This document shows, piece after piece, positions 52,877-63,867 of a stretch of 64,000 bases of DNA. The translations under genes and the position numbers were made by a program. How positions within the stretch are numbered: position 1 is the stretch's first letter; every line of letters begins with the position of its first letter. The DNA lies in the NCBI GenBank assembly GCA_048772705.1, contig JBLWGC010000140.1, positions 186,001 to 250,000 on the forward strand. Direction: 5' to 3'. This stretch comes from Leidyana gryllorum EB-2025a. Its lineage: Eukaryota; Apicomplexa. A model generated the notes under the pieces. The model was not told where the DNA came from, did no database searches, and saw only the letters and a program-made list of their open reading frames with translations.

Positions 52877-55613
52877 TCAGTTGGATGACGGTCGCTGTCT
52901 TCGGCATCGAAGCCACCAAGTAGCAGCTGCGGCTGTCAAACCCAACATAACAATGGGGGTGGCAGGGTGACGTAGAATATTTGTGGCTCGAGCAACTACT
53001 GATGATGCTGTACTCTTCTTATTGTTCTCAGCCTCCCGGTTGGGTTTGGGTGTCGCTTCAGTTGTCGTGGTCGAAGGCAAAGTCAATTGCTCGACCCACT
53101 GTACTCGACCAACCGCCACATCCACAGAGTCCAATTCCTCATCCGTGGTGGACTCGCCGGTCGCTGACTTTCTCATCCCAATTCGCTTCCGGGCACCGCC
53201 CTGAGCGCTCCAATTCCCGCCACTCGACCGTTCGTCCGCCTGTTGAGCAGCTGCCACCGCCAATATGGACTTGACCACCTCTTGATCGATTTTGACAACT
53301 CCACAGCTGGGCATCTTGGAACAGTCCCAGTGCTCTATCTTGAGCGTAGAAGGAATGTTCGGGTGCTCCTCGCAGCCACGGAAGGTCTGAAGTTGGATCT
53401 CATTAGACTCTAGCGACTTCACCATGTAGGTATCTTGCAGACTGTATCCAAACTTGCGGTAATAGTTTCTCGTACCCACTCCCGCAATAATGACCATCCG
53501 ATCGAAACCTTTGCAAAGTGCCAAAGCCTCAGCAGCCAACAACAGTCCGCGGCCGAAACCGCTATGTTGATACCGCTTGTCTTCCTTTCCCTTTGATTTC
53601 TCCGTGGTCGAGACCAACATCCCGTAAACGTGAAGCTCGCGGATCAGAGCCGTCTGCTCATTCTGCAAACATGGGAAAGGCGATTTGAACTTGAGTGCCT
53701 CCTCGTCGTCACCACCGGTCACAGACATCCGCTTCGGCAACCGTAGTCGAAGGAATCCGAACAAAGTACGGCCATCCTCAGTTTCGAAGCTTATAAAGTA
53801 TTCCGTTCCGCCAAAAGTCTCGTAGCTTCGTACCATCAAATGCCCATCTTTGATATTCTTAATCTCCAATCGAATCTCTCGACATCGCATACACTTGCAG
53901 GCCCATCCCATCTGGGTACTCGCCTGCTCCAAGAGTTGTCTCAAATTCGTTTTGCTGTTTCCAGCGATAATGCTCGGATTCGGAATGTCACGGACCACTC
54001 GATTTAACCGAATCCAAGGATACACCAGCCTCTTCACCTGGAGTACCATACTGATCAACTCTATCTCCCCTTGTTGACCGCCTTCAGTGTAGGGCCGATA
54101 TCGCCCCTCCTCGTACCACTTAGCAATCGTGCTGAACGGTGTCACTTCGCACGGATATATCTTCCATTGATCAGCCTGCAATCCCTCGTGACGTAACACT
54201 GTGTCAAACATCAGGCGATCCTTCTCCACGTCCGATCCGGGCAAATCTGGCATAAGGTGAATGTCCACCTTAAAACAACTGTCCTTCAACAGACGGATCG
54301 CTCGAATGGCATCAGCCGTCACACAACCTCTGTTGATCGCCTTGAGTATATTGTCATCCGTGTGTTGAATACCAATCTGTACGCGCGTACACCCGTACCG
54401 CCGTAAACGACGTAATTCGTACTTGTTGATGTAATCAGGCCGGGTCTCTAATGTCAACCCAATCACCTTGCAGGGCGCATCTTCGTTTAGACGCTGCTCC
54501 TCTTCCAATGACAGTCGCTCACGCAACCCTTGTGGAATGGGACAAAGGATGTCTTCTATCGGCCTCTCTGGCTCCCCAGGCAATGTCGTCGATACCGCAC
54601 TGGAAGGCAACCCGAAACTCAATTCCATGAACTTCTCAAACTCGTTAGCAGCATAGAATAGGTCACGGACAAACTCCTCTTGATATGCCGGATCGTAACC
54701 ACTCCATGTTCCTCCCAGCACTAGAATCTCAATCTTGTCAACTACGTGCCCGTTGCGCTTCAATGTGCGAGCGCGATCCCAAAATTGACGTGCTGCATCC
54801 CATCCACATTGATTGCCTCGCAATACTGCATGACCGAAAAGTATAGTAACAAACTTGCTCAATTCTCCACTCACCAGCAGGCTCAGTTGACAAATAAGAC
54901 CGTGGCTGACCAGGCTCATTGGGGCAATAATGACAATTCTTGGGACAGCTAAAAGCTCCTGGACTCGTCAATACGGTGATCACCGCCACTCCTGTAAGAT
55001 TACAACGTTCGAATTACAATATTTCCAACGGCACAAAGCAATCAAGGGACAAGTATTACACACACGCGCGCTCGAACACGCGACAAACGGAGACGTGGTG
55101 CAATCACAACGCGACAAACCACTTCTGCGGTCTGTTTACTTCAAACCGACTACAACGGTCGGTTTTGATTGCACTACCACGAAATCTTTACGTACCAGAC
55201 GAGGTGCGAACGGCACGCTTAGTCAACAGATTGACCAAACTAGGATGAGGCCTGGCCGTCCCATCAGCCTGACATAGTTTCAGGACATGGGCAATTTTAC
55301 TCTTCGAGGGACTGAGACGATGCTTCTTGCGTAATTGAGACATGATAGATTCGAGCTCAGCTGCGGACTGAATCTCGTCTGGATGGGCCGCCAGGTCGCG
55401 TACAAAGGCGAATAGCGCCGTGTCTTCCTCACATTCGGCCTCCAACTTGGCCTCATAAGTGCGCCATGCTTCCATCTGTTGCGCGAATGACTCCAGATGT
55501 CGCCGAGTATGTTCATTCTGCCAATCCTCAGCAGTCACCTGAGCAACTTCGCCTGCTCGCTTGCGGAACGTAGGCTTGTTAGCTGGGAAGAAATCGGCCA
55601 ACCCCTCCTCCAT
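52877..55613 (-). CDS. ELP3-like tRNA-modifying radical-SAM/acetyltransferase with C-terminal membrane anchor, 827 aa
   Basis: Exons 55613-55196, 54991-54875, 54825-52877; introns of 204 and 49 nt keep phase. Residues ~1-135 end in LRKKHRLSPSKSK...LTKRAVRTSSG, the usual N-terminal ELP3 helical lead. The radical-SAM cluster CPKNCHYC (CX3CX2C) follows, then PGQPRSYLSTEPAV, DKIEILVLGGTWSGYD, LTLETRPDYI, VQIGIQHTDD and VDIHLMPDLPGSD. The GNAT domain has YQHSGFGRGLLLAAE. ELP3 makes the 5-carboxymethyl group on wobble uridine of tRNA. The last ~35 residues hold a transmembrane helix (TPIVMLGLTAAAATWWL) after a basic RATNILRHP and before RCRRQR, a tail-anchor arrangement as reported for apicomplexan Elp3 at the mitochondrial outer membrane (established knowledge; location here is inferred). 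A ~120-residue low-complexity insert precedes the anchor. Confidence 0.93.
54992..55195 (-). other. Unusually long, structured intron 1 of ELP3
   Basis: At 204 nt this intron is about four times the local norm. On the transcribed strand an outer stem CGTGG(tag)TGCAATCA / TGATTGCACCACG (13 bp with a 3-nt bulge) encloses an 8-bp hairpin AAACCGAC / GTCGGTTT. A CG-rich tract follows the stem. An intron-hosted RNA gene is plausible, but neither H/ACA nor C/D boxes are clear. Confidence 0.5.
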
Positions 55614-55651
55614 TATCCAAGTTTTTTTTTGTGCACCCCCGTTTTCGTTGC
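55614..55651. promoter_or_regulatory. 38-bp gap between divergent ELP3 and eRF1 start codons
   Basis: The ELP3 ATG (complement 55611-55613) and eRF1 ATG (55652) diverge with 38 bp between, including a T(10) tract. It is the second example in the window of a start-to-start gap below 40 bp. Confidence 0.5.
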
Positions 55652-57202
55652 ATGACCGCCAGTACGATGGACGGCCAGGACAGCGCCGATGATGGAGTCG
55701 AGTTGTGGAAGATGAAGCGGCTTATCAAAAAGCTGGAAGATGCCAGAGGGTAAGAGTGACCGTTCGAGGAACCACCATTACGTGCACATTTGTCTTCCCC
55801 AGAAATGGTACTTCTATGATTTCGCTGATCATCAAGCCCAGGGACGAAATTGCCCGAATCAACCGACTCCTTACCGAAGAATATGGCACCGCGTCCAATA
55901 TCAAATCCCGGGTCAACCGACTCTCCGTCCTCAGTGCCATCCAGAGCACTCAACAGAGACTTAGGAGATGGAACAGAACCCCACCAAATGGCCTCGTTAT
56001 CTACTGTGGTACGGTCCTGACTGAAGATGGGAAAGAGAAGAAGCTTTCGATGGACTTCGAACCCTTCAAGCCTGTCAACACTTCCGTGTATCTCTGTGAC
56101 AACAAATTCCATGTCGATCCTCTCAAGGAGATCCTCGAGTCCAATGACAAATTCGGATTTATCATCATGGATGGGTCAGGATCCTTATTCGGCACTGTCC
56201 AAGGCAATGCCCGCGAGGTCCTGCACCGGTTCACGATCGATTTGCCCAAGAAGCACGGCCGTGGTGGTCAATCTGCACTCCGTTTTGCCCGTCTCCGTAT
56301 GGAAAAACGGCACAATTACGTCCGCCGAGTGGCCGAAACGGCAGTACAGATGTTCATCACGAACGACAGACCCAATGTTAAAGGTCTCGTAATCGCTGGT
56401 TCCGCCGATTTCAAGACTGATCTCGCCCAATCGGATATGTTCGATCAAAGGCTCGCCGCTAAAATCCTCAAAATCGTGGATATATCCTACGGTGGCGAGA
56501 ATGGCTTTACTCAAGCAATCGAACTCTCCCAGGACGCGTGAGCATAGCCCATCTTGCTTCAAAGTATTTCCATCTCCTACAGATTGGCCAACGTCAAGTT
56601 TGTCCAGGAAAAGAAAGTTATTCTCAAGTTCTTCGAGGAAGTTGCCACCGACTCGGGACGCTTCGTCTACGGTGTGGACCAAACATTGAAGGTAGACTCT
56701 CGCGGATCACACCCACTTCTCATCTCCTCTACCTTTAGGCACTCGACATGGGAGCAGTAGAGACGTTGATCTTGTGGGAAGGGCTCGAGGTGCAGAGGTG
56801 AGCAGTTTCGCAATGGCACGTCAGAAGTAATGGTCGTTTCTATCTTCAGAATTCAGTTGAAACACCCCGTCACCGAGGCAGAGTCGGTCGAGTTCCGAAC
56901 TTCCGATCAGGCACGAAACGAGGCGTTCAAGGACTCAACAGGCGCTGAGTTGGAAGTCGTCGAACGCATGCCCCTGGCTGAGTGGATAGTTCAGAACTAT
57001 CGCAACTTTGGAGCCACTTTGGAGCTTGTCACTGACTGGTGAGTGCCCTGCCACACATTCTCATTGTCTTTTGCCCCATAGCTCACAAGAGGGTTCGCAG
57101 TTTGTCAAAGGTTTTGGCGGATTGGGTGGTATCCTGCGTTACAAGGTCGATTTCGAGGAATTCGAAGAATATGTGGCCAGCGAGGATGATGACTTCATGT
57201 GA
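55652..57202 (+). CDS. Eukaryotic peptide chain release factor 1 (eRF1), 436 aa, six exons
   Basis: Exons 55652-55749, 55803-56537, 56583-56691, 56739-56797, 56850-57038, 57082-57202; introns of 43-53 nt keep phase. Stop-codon recognition motifs are canonical: [11 protein letters not shown] (NIKS) and YLCDNKF (YxCxxxF). The peptide-release motif GGQ is in [17 protein letters not shown]. Domain 3 ends with the acidic [12 protein letters not shown] tail. Canonical NIKS and YxCxxxF argue for standard use of all three stops, in agreement with TAA, TAG and TGA all ending genes in this window. Acts with eRF3 on the ribosome. Length matches the family (~437). Confidence 0.97.
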
Positions 57203-57301
57203 ACAATCAAAGAATTGATCAATGCGGTTTCACTCGAGGGTCTCCTCGCATCCTGCAAACACGCCGAACCTCTTTTGTAGTCTGCGAACGATGTGCACCA
57301 C

Positions 57302-57919
57302 TCACTCATAGGCTGCGTATACGTAATCTATTTGCGTCCCATTGTCCTTGACCACGTCATCGCACCGTTCTAAGCGCGCAAAGAAAGCATCGCATTCACT
57401 GTCTGTTAATGGGCTCGACCCCACTTTGAGGACCTGACAGCCAGCGGATGTCGGCGCGAGAAGCCGACCGATCGCTGCACTCACCTTTTGAAAGAGGTCT
57501 TTGGAAATCAATCCAGTGTCTCCAGGATCCAGGGGGTGGAGGCAATGGATGAGATCTGAGACAGGAGGTAATGGCTCGTAGTTTGTGGTGAAGAAGTCGA
57601 GAAATCTTTCAAAGTTTATGTCTGATTCTGGAGTAGTTGAGTCTAGCTTGAAAAAAGCTAAGGAGAAAAAGAGGGTGGTTCGGCGAGCAACTAATAATAA
57701 GTCACTGACTCGAGATCCTTTGCCGCAGGACCTGTTCCTCTGGCGCTTGGCCAAGTGAGCGAAACAAGGTGGCACAAGTGTCAGGGGTGATAACCCGTTT
57801 GACAGGGTCTGCAACCAAGTGGAACTGTCGTCTGTCCGGTGGGAAAATGGGCAGCCAAGTCGTCGAGACCCCTACTTGATAGCTTCAAGGTTCCAGCGAT
57901 TGATATCTTTCCGGTCCAT
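57302..57919 (-). CDS. Calmodulin-like / myosin-light-chain-like EF-hand protein, 156 aa, four exons
   Basis: Exons 57919-57876, 57831-57710, 57657-57485, 57433-57302; phases agree. The fold is recognisable: AIKRQFHLVADPVKRVITPDTCATLFRSLGQAPEE is the first EF pair in calmodulin order, and DTGLISKDLFQKVLKVGSSPLTDSECDAFF is the third EF-hand with the I..x..L...L..lG..LTD.E pattern. The loops lack most Ca-ligand residues, so it is probably a non-calcium-binding light-chain-like subunit (inference). The 51-nt intron 57484-57434 is in frame and open. The GTCAGT donor of intron 2 is atypical. Convergent with eRF1 (99 nt). Confidence 0.75.
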
Positions 57920-57962
57920 AATGGTTGTTGAGTGTGTCTCCCCGGAACACACGTGTGTGTTA

Positions 57963-58754
57963 TTATTGAATTGGTGTAGACAGCAATGTGTCTGGTCGCA
58001 GTGAGTGAGTTTGCGGATTATATGTCCAAAGCCACAAGTGTTTGGGTAAATCGGCGGGTATGAGCTCATGTTGGAATGGAAGGTCGTTGAAGAAGTACTG
58101 CTTGCGGTACTTTCTGTTGGCGATGGGGTTAAGTGAGGACGTGGGGGACCGAACAATGGAGGCCATGACAGCATCAGCGAGGGGTGAAATATGGAAGCGG
58201 TCATCCAGTAGGCGATGAATATCGGAGGTGTTTGAGTGTACCGTTTCACAATATTGTGTTTTGGCTAAAAGGTGGTGAGTGCAATAGTAGAAGTCCTCAG
58301 CAATAGAGTGGGGGCAGTACTTACAGCTGTAACTCAGACCGAAGAGTCGGCATATGACCGGCGCGTTGATTTCTACGAATTTGTCAGCAAAGTTGCCATT
58401 GGGCTCTTCACCAACGAGCCATTTGGTGAAGAGTGAGTATAGATCTATATGGGTATGTAATGCACAGCCAAGTGTCGGAGTCAAGTAAGTGGTAGTAGTA
58501 GCGTAGTGTGGGGACCCACCCTGAGGCGTTTTTGCGGTTTCGTAAAGAGCGGCAAAGGTGAGTGATTTCGTGAGTAGCTCTGTCGAAGACGTGAGAGTAA
58601 GAGTGTCGCAACCCACACCCACCGAGTGGCGGTGACGATTGAGACACAGGGGGCTGTTCGAAGTGGAGATCCTCCTCCTCGGCGCACACACCTATTTGAT
58701 AGAGTAGTAGAGTAATGAATTAGGACGATGTCCCCGCACCTCGTATGGGGTCAT
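57963..58754 (-). CDS. Unrecognised small protein, 202 aa, four exons
   Basis: Exons 58754-58740, 58691-58520, 58444-58325, 58264-57963; introns of 48, 75 and 60 nt keep phase and the total is 203 codons with stop. The five-codon first exon (MTPYE) is the weakest part of the model. Residues ~35-85 include a helical stretch (FDRATHEITHLCRSLRNRKNASDLYSLFTKWLVG), and the C-terminus has aromatic-rich YRKQYFFNDLPFQHELIPADLPKHLWLW. No signal peptide or membrane helix. I do not recognise the family. Its stop is 43 nt upstream of the EF-hand gene's start on the same strand. Confidence 0.6.
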
Positions 58755-60781
58755 ACTCCGTATGTAGTAGGCTAGGTATGTATATGTGTGAGTCTAGCTT
58801 TTAAACGTCGCGCGTACCCGCAGATATGTGGGCTCAATTGCTGCATAAAGTGAGTTTGGAAGGTTCGATCGCTCTCCAATCGCCATATGAGGTTTGAATG
58901 TATATCTTGAGAGAGAGTAATATCGTCAACCTCCTGCATTGTACCCGCCGCTTCGTACCTGATCCAATGTCAGACTTGTTGATAAAGGCATCCAGAATCC
59001 CGCTCGTGGCTACGACGACGCGTACCATTGCCACAGAAAGCATCATCATGTCTGCGCCAATCTGTCAGCACACACAATCATCATCATCTCTAGCTAGCTA
59101 CTACAACAATAGCCAGCCAGCCAGTCAAACAGACATTATCAATCAGGCCCGCAAAGTGGCGAAAAATCCAGGCCTCACTACTATTCCGCAATAGAAACAA
59201 TGTAGACAGCGAGAAGCACGTCGTAGTCAAGTACAGCTCCCACGCACTCATAACTCAAACAATCCATCCTTCACTCCGAAAGAGGCAGAGAGGAGATCGA
59301 AGGCAGACAAAGGGATGGATGGACGGTAGATAGATAAACGTATGTCAGATTCAGAGGGCCTCCCAGACGGGACCCAACAACACAGCGATAACAGGGGAGG
59401 CTCAGATATGTACATACAAGAGACAGCCAAGTCCCAATAGAGAAGGAAAGAAAGAGAGATACAGAGAGTATAAAGGTAAATGTGTGAGTGTAAATATGTG
59501 TGACTTTGAGCTCTCGGTGCCGCCTTCACCAATAACGTAAACTTTTCGGCCTCAATACCAACATTCACCATCCGACGAGACCAACTCGTTTTTCGCCGCC
59601 CCGCTTCGAGTGGGATTGATATCATCACAGCGAGGAAGAGAGAAAGCGGACGACAAAGCCACAGACAAATGGAGAGACGATCGCAATGCACGCCCTCTTC
59701 TTTTGTCGCCGGTTGTCATGAATGTTCATCGTTGGCTTGAAGGGCGTGCGCGCGCGCAGTCTTCGAAATCCACAGATATTCAATGTACATTGACCAACAC
59801 TGATCAATGTCGCCGCCCAACCCGCGGTCCAGGGAGATTGACACTCAAGTATTGAAGTCGTAATTCCAATCAATCAATCTGTTCCATCAATCGAGCAGTC
59901 GTCTCTGTATGTGTGTGTGTGTCTCTGGAGTGGTCGGTTTACTTAATGTCTCGGCCCCGCTCCGTTGTGGGGCGACCGAGTGGTGTGTGTGGGCGTGTGA
60001 ATTTGGCCTCTATTATGCGGTATTACTGTTCCGTTTGCGTTTTGGCGATAGATTGATTATTGGTCATTCGGTAAATATGAGTCAATCAGTCAGTCAGTCA
60101 GTCGGTCAGTCATCATAAGACGGGCAAATCTGTCATAAGGGGAGAAATCATTTAGCTTCGCGCACCGCAGACCACACAATCCTCCTCAATTCCCGAATAC
60201 AACGTGTGTGTGTGCGTGTGTGTGCACGCGGACCGCCGATGACGAGGGTGTGTAGGTTTGCCGTAATGAACCATTGTAAATCATATACAGTTCGTGTTGG
60301 TGTTATTTGAGACTGACAGTGAAACGAGTATTGTGAGTGGCGGCAGGCGGCGGACAAACCCTGCTGCTGCTGCTATTTTCCTTCTCTTCCGCCTCAGACT
60401 GGGTTGGAAGTAAAGCTTTCTATGGAGGAGCGAGAGTATGTATAAGCGCGCGAGCGAGCAATTAGAGAGAGACACAGAGAGATGTAACATGGCGGCGCGC
60501 AAGCACGACGATGATGACGACGACGACACGTACGAGCGACACGGTGTTGACGTCGTTCCTCCACACCGCGGGCCGAAGGATCAAATCAAACGCACACAAA
60601 TGGCGAACACGGGCGCGCGCGCGCCCGCAAGCTCGCGATATGATAGGGGACGGCGACGGTGCACCGGAAAGAAGGGAGTTGAATAAAGGGACTGTGGTGA
60701 TAAAGAAAGACGATCGGATTCTGAGGGCATTATATGCGTTTCCTCGGGTTTGGGGTGGCCTTCGCAGGCCTCTATAGTTGC
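58755..60781. other. 2-kb low-complexity intergenic region
   Basis: Longest gap in the window. Contains (TCAG)n near 60070-60105, GT/GC tracts near 59745, 59910 and 60205, a (GAC/GAT)n stretch near 60505-60525 and a GC/CG run near 60615-60628. Open frames are short and composition-biased on both strands. No tRNA A/B boxes and no snoRNA boxes seen. It must contain the promoter of the small gene ending at 57963. Confidence 0.45.
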
Positions 60782-63593
60782 CTACTGAGGAGCGGCAGTA
60801 CTTGTGGAGGGGGCGGCGGTTGCATAGCACATCGAGGGCATCCCCCAACCGCCGTACGAGCTCGGAACAGAATAGTAGGCACCATAGTGTGGGTCCACAA
60901 CGCACACCGGAGCGGGCTGGCCCGGATGCCAGTACATCGGGATACCCGCTACGTAACTGCCAGATCCGAGAGCAGTCTCTTCCTCCTCAATCTTCTCCAA
61001 CTCGTCTTCCGGCACTCCAACTCCAGTCACCAAACAGACCACTGAAGGGGCAGGAGCTGGAGTCGCTGGCACATAGTAGCAACCCATCATGGGGTTCACC
61101 ATCAGTTGGACTGGATGCAACATATCCGGGAGCGGCTCTCGACGTCTCGGGTTCGAACTTCCGCGGGGAGACACGCTGCTTCCCATTGGATTTGCACTCA
61201 GAGCCTCGCCCATTGTCTCACGAGTGAGCTCGGAACGAGCAGAACGCGGCGAGCTCTGCGCCGTCAAGGCCTCATAGTGCTGGGGAGCAGCAGTCGACTC
61301 TTCAGCGCGTGGTGTCGAGGGCTTTGTTTGCTGCTCGTTATCAGAAGGCGGAGAAGAACTGTTCACCGCTTGCGATGGTAACTGTTCACAGAGCTTCGCA
61401 TTGATCCGTGCCGCCTCCTGGGCACAATCCTCAATCATCCGCTCCTTCTCCTCCGCAGACAAACTGAACACTTTACCCTTCGAATACAATGAGCTGACCG
61501 ATCTCGCAGCGGCTGAAGAGCCAAACACGCTCTCAATAGTCGCTGATCCTCCGGGACTGCGACGCCCGTTGCTGCCGCGACCACCACATCGACTCTTCCT
61601 GTTACACGAGTGGTTCGCCAGTCTTTCACCATTCCGACTCAACGATTCCCGATTCGGCACAAACGAAACCATCAAATTGGCTGGGCGCTCCTCGGAGGTG
61701 ATGGATAGAATGTCTTCCTTCACATCGCCCGGAGTGATCGCGGACTGAATTGTCCGGCGCCACAACTGAATGTCGTTCCCACGCCGCACATCACGAATGT
61801 GAAGTGAAACAAGATTCTGAAGAAACAGAAAGATGTGATAGAGATCAGAGGCAGTATCATCGAGGCACGCAAGCGAGCACACGGGAACACTGAGAGGGGG
61901 ATATATGTGGCGTAAAATCAGTAGTTTCACACCGACTACGGAGAGAGACGGCACTTTGCGATCGGCACTCGACTGCGGAGACGGAGACGGCGCAAACACG
62001 CACACGCTTGTCGACCCCAAAGACTGCGCGAAAGTCCCGACTGACAGTCGATCCGCCATGCCTGCAGTGTTCGAGTCCTCCCCAAGTAGTTGATTGAAAC
62101 TCGCTCTCCCACCCCATGTGCCACCATGTAGGTACAGACAGAATGCGCACAAGACACAAGTACGTGGACCGTCATCCATCTCCCAGCATAAGCAGAATGT
62201 ACAACTCACATAGTTCTTCCAGTCTCGGAAGAGTCCAGAGAAGAAACCCAAAGCCGTCTTGGTGAATATTGCCTGAAAGTGTATGTTGATTGGTGAGATT
62301 GCAAGTCGCGACTTACCTCGGTATCATCGCGCGCGAAATTCTTGACGAGAAATCTGCCACCCGTTTCGTTGGCGCTATCCTCCCAAATGGGTCTGATGCC
62401 TTCTCGGCAGAAAGCTATAACCGAATTTGGGGGAAGAGTGTTCCAGTCGAGCATTCGATGGAACTCAAAGAATTCGGAGACACGGGTGAAAATCCCGATT
62501 TTATGCATGCCTCCTTCGTATACTTCTTTATTGATCCCCTTCCGGGCTCCGCCCGATGGGAGTGTATACCAAATCTCAAACCGTTCGTGGAAGATTACGT
62601 CGCCATCTTCCTCGGTCATGTGACCCTCGAGGGGTCGCGCAGTCTCCGATATTTGGGACGCGCATTCAGTGTCGCTCGGGGGCTCAGATACAGCATCTAT
62701 CGAGGATGTTGTTGTTGGAGGGGGTGGATTGGTGGAGTAGGCGGCGGATTCGGGTTCAGAAGTAGGAGTTTCGGGTTCGGGTTCGGCAGGCCAGCCTCGC
62801 ATTCGACCTTCAAAGGTGGCTGGGGAACGGCTACGACTATCATCGGTCGCCTTGGTGTGTTTGTGGAAGGGCGGATCAGCGGGTTCAGGGGGATGTATCG
62901 TTGCCGCAGTCGGCGGCTCCGAGGGAAGGCTGATGGTGGGGGCTGATGAATTTTGGGATGTGGGAGTGGAGTCTTCAGGGGCAGAATCGTTTGAGCAGGT
63001 GGAAGGATCCTCTTCGATAATGGAAGACGAGGGAATGGAAGTGGAGGACTCAGTAGAGGAGAGGGGAGCTGCTGCCTCCTTCTGCTGCTGCTGTTGAGCA
63101 GTAGCCAGAGAGGAGGTCTGTCTAGGCCAGTCAAGCAATACCTCGAGGGAGGATATGCCAGCGAATCGTCGTTTTCTCGGGGCGTCCGGGTTGTTAGCAG
63201 GAGTGGCTGGTGGTTTCGACGACGGCGGCGGAGTGGCCATAGAGGCCGCGGCGTGTCCACGAGACGCGCCTCCTCGGTAGGATGAACTTGCGTTCATACG
63301 GCGGTTACCACCCGCTCCGCGTCTACCATGATGTCTTGAGGAAGCTGGAGATTGTCTGTCGTTGGAATATGCGTCCATAGCAGCAGCCGTCGCGCGCATG
63401 GAGCGGCTATAGCTGTCAGTGCTGCAGGGACGGGGTCGGAGAGCCTCGCCGCGAACGGTTTCGGGTTCGACCTGGAACTCGTCATCTGACTGAGAGGAGA
63501 TAAGGAGATAGTTTGCCTCTGTACACTCACCACTTCAATTTCAGACCACAACTTCCCCGTAGTTTTGGATAGAATAGTGTCCGTGGACATCAT
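60782..63593 (-). CDS. Class II (4EHP-like) eIF4E family protein with long disordered ends, 777 aa
   Basis: Exons 63593-63531, 63489-62317, 62272-62210, 61816-60782; phases agree. Residues ~290-480 are the eIF4E fold: FEIWYTLPSGG, YEGGMHKIGIFTRVSEFFEFHRML, FCREGIRPIWEDSANETGGRFLVK, ALGFFSGLFRDWKNY, then LVSLHIRDVRRGNDIQLWRRT. The cap-stacking tryptophan W56 of eIF4E-1 is replaced by Tyr (VYEGG), as in 4EHP/class II; the second (W102) is kept in IRPIWED. W73 of the eIF4G-binding face is Phe. Class II members are usually translational repressors or stage-specific (established for 4EHP; inferred here). Canonical eIF4E is ~215 residues; here ~290 disordered residues precede and ~300 follow. Intron 62209-61817 is 393 nt and has no stop in frame, so a form 131 residues longer could be made. 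Confidence 0.85.
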
Positions 63594-63867
63594 TTGGAGT
63601 GACTTGGTTGGAACCTCGTTTCAATGGACAGCGAAAAAACCCAAGTAGATTAAAAATCTACTTGACAATGCAAGAGGGACTAGCACGAGACTTGGCGCAG
63701 CAAGAGGGGATTAGAGGCTATTGAGCGTGAGAGCGGTTAATCACGAATGCTTTCCCACTGGGAGTGATGCGATAGTTCGGAGTAAAGTGGCGGGAACCAA
63801 AATTTTGTTTTCTTAACCATCATTCAAGCAAACACGACACAACGATAGCGCTCCACACGTCTCTATC

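Noticed and set aside
59609-60905. Several open frames on both strands in the 2-kb gap
   Set aside because: All are short, overlap microsatellites and show no motif, splice structure or neighbour-like codon pattern.
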